Shown here: in pieces, positions 44,008 to 49,323 of the stretch
Numbering within the stretch: the stretch's first letter is position 1
Layout: each line of letters begins with the position of its first letter
Assembly (NCBI GenBank): GCA_031291415.1
Contig: JARLJB010000012.1
Span: 1 to 49,323, forward strand
Direction of reading: 5' to 3'
Source: Telmatospirillum sp.
GTDB lineage: Bacteria; Pseudomonadota; Alphaproteobacteria; Rhodospirillales; Magnetospirillaceae
Length of the DNA stretch: 49,323 bases
Program-made: the position numbers and the translations under genes
Notes under the pieces: generated by a model
What the model was told of the DNA's origin: nothing
The model's database searches: none
What the model saw: the letters and a program-made list of their open reading frames with translations, nothing else

Positions 44008-45131
44008 AATATATCGATGAATACCGTGACGGGCAGTTGGCGCGGCAAATCGCCGCGACGATCGCGGCGGAGGTGACGCCTGGACGGCACTACGGATTGA
44101 TGGAGTTTTGCGGCGGCCATACGCACGCCATTTCGCGCTACGGCATCGAAGATTTGCTGCCCGCCAATGTTCGGATGATTCATGGACCGGGATGCCCGGT
44201 TTGCGTCCTGCCGATCGGGCGCGTCGATAATGCCATCGACATCGCCAGCCAGCCGGACGTGATTCTTTGCACCTATGGCGATCTGTTGCGGGTTCCCGGC
44301 TCGGGGCGGCGCAGTTTGCTGAAGATCAAGGCGGCGGGCGCCGACGTGCGAATGGTCTATTCGGCGGCCGACAGTCTGACGGTTGCGCGTGAAAATCCGG
44401 GCAAAAGGGTGGTCTTTTTCGCCATCGGCTTCGAAACGACGACGCCGCCGACGGCGCTCGTCCTGCAGCAGGCGAAAGCCATGGGGCTCGCCAACTATTC
44501 GGTGTTCTCCAATCATGTTCTGACCCCGTCGGCCATCGGCGCCATTCTCGACAGTCCCGAGGTGAAGGATCTGGGAACGGTGCCGCTTGATGGGTTCATC
44601 GGTCCCGCCCACGTCTCGACGGTGATCGGCAGCCGTCCCTACGAGGCCTTCGCCAGCGACTATCGGAAACCCGTGGTTATTGCCGGCTTCGAACCGCTCG
44701 ACGTGCTGCAGGCCATTCTCATGCTGGTGCGCCAACTGAACGAGGGGCGCTTCGAGGTGGAAAACGAGTTCAGCCGCGCGGTGACCCGGGACGGCAATCG
44801 TAAGGCACAGGCGATCGTCGCCGACGTTTTCGAACTGCGCCCGACCTTCGAGTGGCGCGGCCTCGGCATGCTGCCCAATAGCGCGCTTGCCATCCGGGAA
44901 TCCTATGCCGCCTGGGATGCCGAACGATCGTTCCATATCGAAACCAAGACCGTTCCCGACAACAAAGCCTGCGAATGCGGCGACATTCTGCGCGGCGTGA
45001 AGAGACCGGCCGACTGCAAGCTGTTCGGAACCGTCTGCACGCCTGAAAATCCCATGGGATCCTGCATGGTTTCGGCCGAGGGCGCCTGCGCTGCGCACTG
45101 GACCTACGGTCGTTTCCGCCAGGCCAGCTGA
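44004..45131 (+). CDS. hypD: Hydrogenase maturation protein HypD
   Basis: The 375-residue iron-sulfur protein is the site of Fe(CN)2CO assembly. Motifs: MEFCGGHTHAISRYG, HGPGCPVCVLP, FAIGFETTTPPTA, and a C-terminal cysteine group (CECGDILRG, CKLFG, CTPENPMGSCMVS) that holds the 4Fe-4S cluster. The start overlaps hypC; the stop is followed by about 100 bases with a long hairpin before hypE. Confidence 0.95.
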   Translation: MKYIDEYRDGQLARQIAATIAAEVTPGRHYGLMEFCGGHTHAISRYGIEDLLPANVRMIHGPGCPVCVLPIGRVDNAIDIASQPDVILCTYGDLLRVPGSGRRSLLKIKAAGADVRMVYSAADSLTVARENPGKRVVFFAIGFETTTPPTALVLQQAKAMGLANYSVFSNHVLTPSAIGAILDSPEVKDLGTVPLDGFIGPAHVSTVIGSRPYEAFASDYRKPVVIAGFEPLDVLQAILMLVRQLNEGRFEVENEFSRAVTRDGNRKAQAIVADVFELRPTFEWRGLGMLPNSALAIRESYAAWDAERSFHIETKTVPDNKACECGDILRGVKRPADCKLFGTVCTPENPMGSCMVSAEGACAAHWTYGRFRQAS

Positions 45132-45144
45132 TACAATGAGCCGC

Positions 45145-45202
45145 CAAGACACCTGACGAAAAGGACGTGCCGGCGTGGCCGGCGTTCGTTTTTGGCGTCT
45201 TG
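45145..45202 (+). other. Long imperfect hairpin between hypD and hypE
   Basis: CAAGAC (45145-45150) pairs with GTCTTG (45197-45202), with an inner GCCGGC-GTG-GCCGGC stem and several mismatched pairs between. The T-rich 3' arm (CGTTTTT) lies inside the stem. It may reduce read-through into hypE or stabilise the upstream message. Confidence 0.45.
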
Positions 45203-45232
45203 ATGCTTAACCTTTAGAATGACGAGCTTTGA

Positions 45233-46279
45233 ATGACCACTCTGCAACGCAAAGGTCCCTCCCTCGATTTCAAAAATGGCCGTGTCGATCTGTCGCATGG
45301 CGGCGGCGGGCGCGCCATGGCGCAATTGGTCGAGGAATTGTTCGTCGAGAGTTTCGATAACGATATGTTGCGTCAGCGCAACGATCAGGCGTCGATGGCC
45401 GTCGAGGCCGGACGCCTGGTGATGACCACCGATGGTTACGTCATCTCGCCGATGTTTTTTCCCGGTGGCGATATCGGGTCGCTTTCCGTGCATGGCACCA
45501 TCAACGATGTGGCGATGGCCGGTGCCGTGCCGATGGCGCTGTCGGCCTCCTTCATTATTGAGGAGGGGCTGCCGCTTGCCGATCTGAAACGGATCGTCGT
45601 TTCGATGGCGGCGGCCAGCAAGGCGTCCGGCGTACCGGTGGTGACCGGCGATACCAAGGTGGTGGAGAAGGGAAAGGGCGACGGTCTGTTCATCGCCACC
45701 ACCGGAATTGGGCGGGTTCCCGACGGCATCAATATTTCCGGCGACCGGGCGCGGCCGGGCGACGCCATCCTGATCAGCGGCAGCATGGGTGACCATGGCG
45801 TGGCGGTGATGAGCTTGCGCGAAAGCCTGGGCTTCGAAACCACTTTGCATTCCGATTCGGCGGCCCTGCACCGGCTGGTCGCGGCCATGGTGGCCGCTGT
45901 GCCGGACATCCACTGCCTGCGCGACCCGACGCGGGGCGGGCTGGCGTCGACTTTGAACGAATTGGCCAGCCAATCGGGCGTTGGCATGCGGATCCGCGAG
46001 ACAGCCATTCCGATCCGCGAGGAGGTGCGCGGCGCCTGCGAGTTGTTGGGGCTCGACCCGCTTTACGTGGCCAACGAGGGCAAGCTGATCGCCATCGTGC
46101 CGGGGGCCGAGGCCGAACGGCTGCTGGCGGTCATGCAAGCCGATCCGCTGGGGCGCGAATCATCGATCATCGGAACCGTGGTCGAGGATTCCCATCATTT
46201 CATCCAGATGGAAACCTCGTTTGGTGGCAATCGCGTCGTCGATTGGCTGGCCGGCGAACAGTTGCCGCGAATCTGCTGA
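45233..46279 (+). CDS. hypE: Hydrogenase maturation protein HypE
   Basis: The 348-residue protein takes carbamoyl from HypF on its terminal cysteine and dehydrates it to thiocyanate for the Fe centre. It ends in PRIC, with Cys348 as acceptor, and has the AIR-synthetase-like ATP fold: DLSHGGGGRAMAQL, MTTDGYVISP, GTINDVAMAGA, GDTKVVEKGKGDG, ISGSMGDHGVAVM and DPTRGGLAS. ATG 45233 has GAG about 6 bases upstream. HypF, needed to supply carbamoyl, is not in the window. Confidence 0.95.
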   Translation: MTTLQRKGPSLDFKNGRVDLSHGGGGRAMAQLVEELFVESFDNDMLRQRNDQASMAVEAGRLVMTTDGYVISPMFFPGGDIGSLSVHGTINDVAMAGAVPMALSASFIIEEGLPLADLKRIVVSMAAASKASGVPVVTGDTKVVEKGKGDGLFIATTGIGRVPDGINISGDRARPGDAILISGSMGDHGVAVMSLRESLGFETTLHSDSAALHRLVAAMVAAVPDIHCLRDPTRGGLASTLNELASQSGVGMRIRETAIPIREEVRGACELLGLDPLYVANEGKLIAIVPGAEAERLLAVMQADPLGRESSIIGTVVEDSHHFIQMETSFGGNRVVDWLAGEQLPRIC

Positions 46280-46297
46280 CATGCGCCGCAGGCAGCC

Positions 46298-47743
46298 ATG
46301 AGCGAAATACCGATTGTTCTGATTGTCGATGACGAGGTGCGTTCGCAAGAAGCGTTACGCCGGGTTCTCGCCGATGAGTTCGAGGTATTGACGGCATCGT
46401 CTGCTGCCGAAGCCGAGGCATTGCTCGACGTCGAGATGGTCGATGTCGTCCTTTGCGATCAGAAGATGCCGGGCTGCACCGGCGTGGAGTTTCTGAAGGA
46501 GGTGCGACATCGGTGGCCGGATTCGGTGCGGATGATCATCTCGGGTTATACGGACTCCGAGGACATCATCGCCGGATTGAACGAGGCCGGCATCTATCAG
46601 TACATCACCAAGCCGTGGGATCCGGACGAACTGATCCGGTCGATCAAAGGGGCGGTCGATGCCTATCGCTTGCAGCGCGAGAATCAGAACGCCAGCGTCG
46701 AGATCCGCGTCGCGACGGAGTCGTTGCAGCAGCAGGTGAGCGCCAAAAGAAATGTGCTGAAAAGCCGGTTCGGTTTTGACCGCATCATCCACGCCGCCGA
46801 CAGTCCGATGGCCGACGCGATCAGGACCGCCGAGAAGATCGCCGGTTACGACATCTCGGTGCTGATCACCGGCGAATCGGGAACCGGAAAGGAACTCTTG
46901 GCCCGCGCGCTGCACTATAACTCGCCGCGCGCCGACAAACCTTTCGTTGTCGAAAACTGCGCGGCGCTGCCCGACCAGCTTCTCGAATCGGAACTGTTCG
47001 GCGCGAAGAAGGGGGCCTTCACCGGTGCCTACGAGGACCGCATCGGCCTGTTCGAACAGGCCGACGGCGGGACCATGTTTCTCGATGAAATCGGCGAGAC
47101 CTCTCCCGCCTTCCAGGTAAAATTGCTGCGTGTCCTGCAGGAAGGCGAAATCAGGCCGCTGGGTGCCCGATTGACCCGCAAGGTCAATGTCCGGGTGATC
47201 TCGGCGACCAACCGGAATCTTGAGCTGGAGGTGGCGAGCGACCGGTTCCGCCGCGACCTCTACTATCGTCTGGCGGCGTTCCGTCTGCATTTACCGCCTT
47301 TGCGGGAGCGTCCCACCGATGTGCCGTTGCTGGCCGAGGTCCTGCTGGAGGAGACCGGCAAAGCCTTCGGCAAGACCATTCTTGGGTTTTCCGACGAGGT
47401 GCTGGCCCGTCTGGCGACGCACGACTGGCCCGGCAATGTGCGCGAATTACAGAACGAGATTCAACGGATGGTCGCACTGGCCGAGCATCCGACGATCGGG
47501 GCCGATCTGTTGTCGTCGGCATTGTCGCATACGGCCGGCGAGCCGGTCCTGCGACCGCCCGTCGCCGCGAGGAGCAGTGGAAATACGCTGCGCGAGCGCG
47601 TCGAGGTGCTGGAAGAGGAAATCATTCGCGAGGCGCTCACCCGGCACAGTTGGAACATCAGCCGTGTTGCCGACGAGCTCGGTTTGTCGCGGGTGGGCTT
47701 GCGCGCCAAGCTGCAGAGATACGGGCTTGAGAGGATGAACTGA
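46298..47743 (+). CDS. hupR: NtrC-type hydrogenase response regulator HupR/HoxA
   Basis: The 481-residue activator has a receiver domain with phospho-acceptor Asp54 (VVLCDQKMPG) and the acidic pair Asp11-Asp12, an AAA+ domain with Walker A GESGTGKE, the sigma-54 contact loop GAFTGA and FLDEIGE, and a Fis-type helix-turn-helix near the end (NISRVADELGLSRVGLRAKL). HupR/HoxA proteins are known to activate hydrogenase genes in the unphosphorylated state. The intact GAFTGA fits the sigma-54 element before hybO. It follows hypE by 18 bases and hupT by 4. Confidence 0.93.
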   Translation: MSEIPIVLIVDDEVRSQEALRRVLADEFEVLTASSAAEAEALLDVEMVDVVLCDQKMPGCTGVEFLKEVRHRWPDSVRMIISGYTDSEDIIAGLNEAGIYQYITKPWDPDELIRSIKGAVDAYRLQRENQNASVEIRVATESLQQQVSAKRNVLKSRFGFDRIIHAADSPMADAIRTAEKIAGYDISVLITGESGTGKELLARALHYNSPRADKPFVVENCAALPDQLLESELFGAKKGAFTGAYEDRIGLFEQADGGTMFLDEIGETSPAFQVKLLRVLQEGEIRPLGARLTRKVNVRVISATNRNLELEVASDRFRRDLYYRLAAFRLHLPPLRERPTDVPLLAEVLLEETGKAFGKTILGFSDEVLARLATHDWPGNVRELQNEIQRMVALAEHPTIGADLLSSALSHTAGEPVLRPPVAARSSGNTLRERVEVLEEEIIREALTRHSWNISRVADELGLSRVGLRAKLQRYGLERMN

Positions 47744-47747
47744 GCCG

Positions 47748-49085
47748 ATGGCAGATCCGCACCGGCCCGACACCGACAAATCCACCGAATCGGTTGCCGC
47801 TGACGGCGACAAGCCGGCAGCTGCCGCCGAAGCAGCCTGGATCGAGGTGATTCGCAAGATGGATGAGGTCTATTCCGACCTCATTCGCTACGAAGTCGAT
47901 CTCGAACAGAAAAATGCCGCGCTGGAACAGGCGCAGCAGTTCATCGGCAGCGTCATGGCGTCGATGTCCGACATCCTGGTGGTGTGCGATCAGAAGGGGC
48001 GGATTGTGCAGGTCAATCCGGCGCTTTTGCATCTCACCTCATTTTCCCTCGATGATCTCGCCGGCCAGCCCCTGTCAATTCTATTGGCAGAACAAGACGC
48101 TCAGGTCTTTCGACCCGGCTGCATGGTTTCGGAGCATGAGGCCCGGCTGAAGAGCAAAGATGGCGGTTTCACCGATTTGGTGGCGATGAACTGTTCGCCT
48201 CGGCTGGAGAGGGACCGCCGCCCGCCCGGCATGGTTATCGTCGGTCGTCCGGTCGGCGAACTGCGTCAGGCCTATGAGGCGTTGCACGACGCCCATCTCG
48301 ATCTCAAGCGGGCCCAGTTGCAATTGGTCCAGGCCGAGAAAATGGCGTCCCTCGGCCGTCTGGTCGCCGGTGTCGCTCACGAGCTCAACAATCCAGTCAG
48401 CTTTGTCTATAGCAACGTGCATACGCTGTCCCGGTACCGCGAAAAATTGGCGCGTTATCTCGAGGCCGTCCATGCCGGCGTCGATCAGGACATCCGCGAG
48501 GACATGCGACGCAACCTGAAGATCGACAAACTGATGGCCGATTTCGGTCCGTTGATCGAAGGGACGCTGGAAGGTTCGCTGCGGATCACCGAGATCGTCA
48601 AAAATCTTCGCAAACTGTCCTTTGTCGATCCGACCGAAAACCAGAAAGTCAATATTGCCGAGGTGGCGCGCAATGCCCTGCAATGGGTGAAGCGTTCCGG
48701 CAAGCAACTGATCAATCTTGAGGACCATCTGCCGAAGGAACTGATGGTGGAAGGAATCGAAGGTCCCTTGCATCAGGTCTTCGTCAACCTCATCCAGAAC
48801 GCCGTCGATGCAATGAAATCGGTGCCACATCCACTGATTACACTGTCGGGTAGGCGGCTTGGTCTTCAGGTTGTGATTGTCGTGCGTGACAATGGTTCGG
48901 GCATTCCCGCCGATAATTTGTCCAAGGTTTTCGAGCCGTTTTTCAGCACCAAAGGCATCGGCAGTGGCACTGGACTAGGTCTCTGGGTCAGTTGGAGCAT
49001 CATTCGCGACCACGGCGGTCGCATCGAGGTTGCCAACAGTCCTGACGGCGGCGCCGCTTTTACGATCATCCTGCCAGCCGCGTGA
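47748..49085 (+). CDS. hupT: Hydrogenase sensor histidine kinase HupT/HoxJ
   Basis: The 445-residue soluble kinase has a PAS domain (about 65-175), a HisKA domain with His211 in GVAHELNNPVSFVYSN and an HATPase domain (NLIQNAVDAM, DNGSGIP, GTGLGLWVS). No membrane helix is seen, as for HupT, which interacts with the cytoplasmic HupUV. Without H2 it would phosphorylate HupR and switch it off. The gene starts 4 bases after hupR and is the last of the island within the window. Confidence 0.92.
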   Translation: MADPHRPDTDKSTESVAADGDKPAAAAEAAWIEVIRKMDEVYSDLIRYEVDLEQKNAALEQAQQFIGSVMASMSDILVVCDQKGRIVQVNPALLHLTSFSLDDLAGQPLSILLAEQDAQVFRPGCMVSEHEARLKSKDGGFTDLVAMNCSPRLERDRRPPGMVIVGRPVGELRQAYEALHDAHLDLKRAQLQLVQAEKMASLGRLVAGVAHELNNPVSFVYSNVHTLSRYREKLARYLEAVHAGVDQDIREDMRRNLKIDKLMADFGPLIEGTLEGSLRITEIVKNLRKLSFVDPTENQKVNIAEVARNALQWVKRSGKQLINLEDHLPKELMVEGIEGPLHQVFVNLIQNAVDAMKSVPHPLITLSGRRLGLQVVIVVRDNGSGIPADNLSKVFEPFFSTKGIGSGTGLGLWVSWSIIRDHGGRIEVANSPDGGAAFTIILPAA

Positions 49086-49182
49086 GGGGCTAGATGTGTA
49101 ACCGGCAGACCAATGAACTGACCTGCCGTCAAGCCCGTTGGCCCTGCGCGGGCGTTGAGGCTGAGAATTAAATCAAAAGTGT

Positions 49183-49273
49183 TGGCACCGGCCTCCGCGC
49201 CGGTGTTCGCCGCAAAGCGGCGAAAATCCTTGCTTTCGACTTCGCCCCTTCACCGGCAGAGACGCCGGTGCCA
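49183..49273. repeat. Composite inverted repeat downstream of hupT
   Basis: TGGCACCGGC (49183-49192) and GCCGGTGCCA (49264-49273) form a perfect 10-bp terminal inverted repeat. Each arm also makes its own hairpin (CACCGGCCTCCGCGCCGGTG and CACCGGCAGAGACGCCGGTG), and GCCGC/GCGGC repeats lie between. It resembles an intergenic repeat element and could also end the hupT transcript. The rest of 49086-49323 has no gene that I can see. Confidence 0.55.
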
Positions 49274-49323
49274 CTCGTATGAGGGTTTCGTTGTCAAGGT
49301 CCAAAGTCGGAGTCGGTCGGTAA

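Overview
The window is GC-rich and densely coded, and it looks like an alphaproteobacterial chromosome, most likely Rhodospirillales. That placement is inferred from the folK-rpoZ-rsh-pdxJ-acpS gene order, the hydrogenase proteins and the codon use. No rRNA, tRNA or CRISPR array was found.

Layout. (1) Positions 1-3.5 kb are accessory and partly decayed. They hold the start of an IS1595-type transposase running off the left edge, an AT-richer BPSL0067/STY0301 pair (possible amidase effector and immunity protein), a broken copy of a cupin gene, a ParE-type toxin whose antitoxin reading frame has no usual start codon, a short NTF2-like remnant, an Asp/Glu racemase and the intact cupin gene. (2) 3.5-13.5 kb carries mostly single genes: aldose-1-epimerase-like protein, GNAT acetyltransferase, secreted protein, AsmA-like protein, an overlapping ErcA / PAS-GGDEF-EAL pair, a methyltransferase, and an isochorismatase-like protein without its catalytic cysteine. 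(3) 13.7-21.6 kb is one operon: a GntR/FCD regulator, a five-gene Dpp/Gsi-type peptide ABC transporter and a gamma-glutamyltransferase without a signal peptide. It looks like an import-then-cleave route for gamma-glutamyl compounds. (4) 21.6-29 kb holds a bacteriohemerythrin, a family-5 uracil-DNA glycosylase, a NYN nuclease, and the housekeeping block folK, rpoZ, rsh, pdxJ, acpS, coaA. (5) 29-30.7 kb holds small genes (VOC, cupin, two small membrane proteins). (6) 30.76-49.1 kb is a [NiFe]-hydrogenase island.

The hydrogenase island joins two modules. The structural genes follow the enteric hydrogenase-2 order: small subunit, HybA ferredoxin, HybB membrane protein, large subunit. The control genes are of the Hup/Hox type: an H2-sensing regulatory hydrogenase (HupU/HupV), a PAS histidine kinase (HupT) and an NtrC-type regulator with an intact GAFTGA loop (HupR). 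A GG-N10-GC sigma-54 promoter lies 243 bp upstream of the small-subunit gene, with a perfect TTCCAC/GTGGAA palindrome about 100 bp further up. Between structural and control genes lie the maturation genes: HybD-like protease, HupF, HupK (a large-subunit-like protein that has lost most metal ligands), HypA, His-rich HypB, HypC, HypD and HypE. HypF is not in the window. A divergent B12-binding radical SAM gene sits between hupUV and the structural operon.

Inferred working model: H2 sensed by HupUV acts through HupT and HupR on the sigma-54 promoter. Electrons from periplasmic H2 oxidation then pass through HybA and HybB to the quinone pool.
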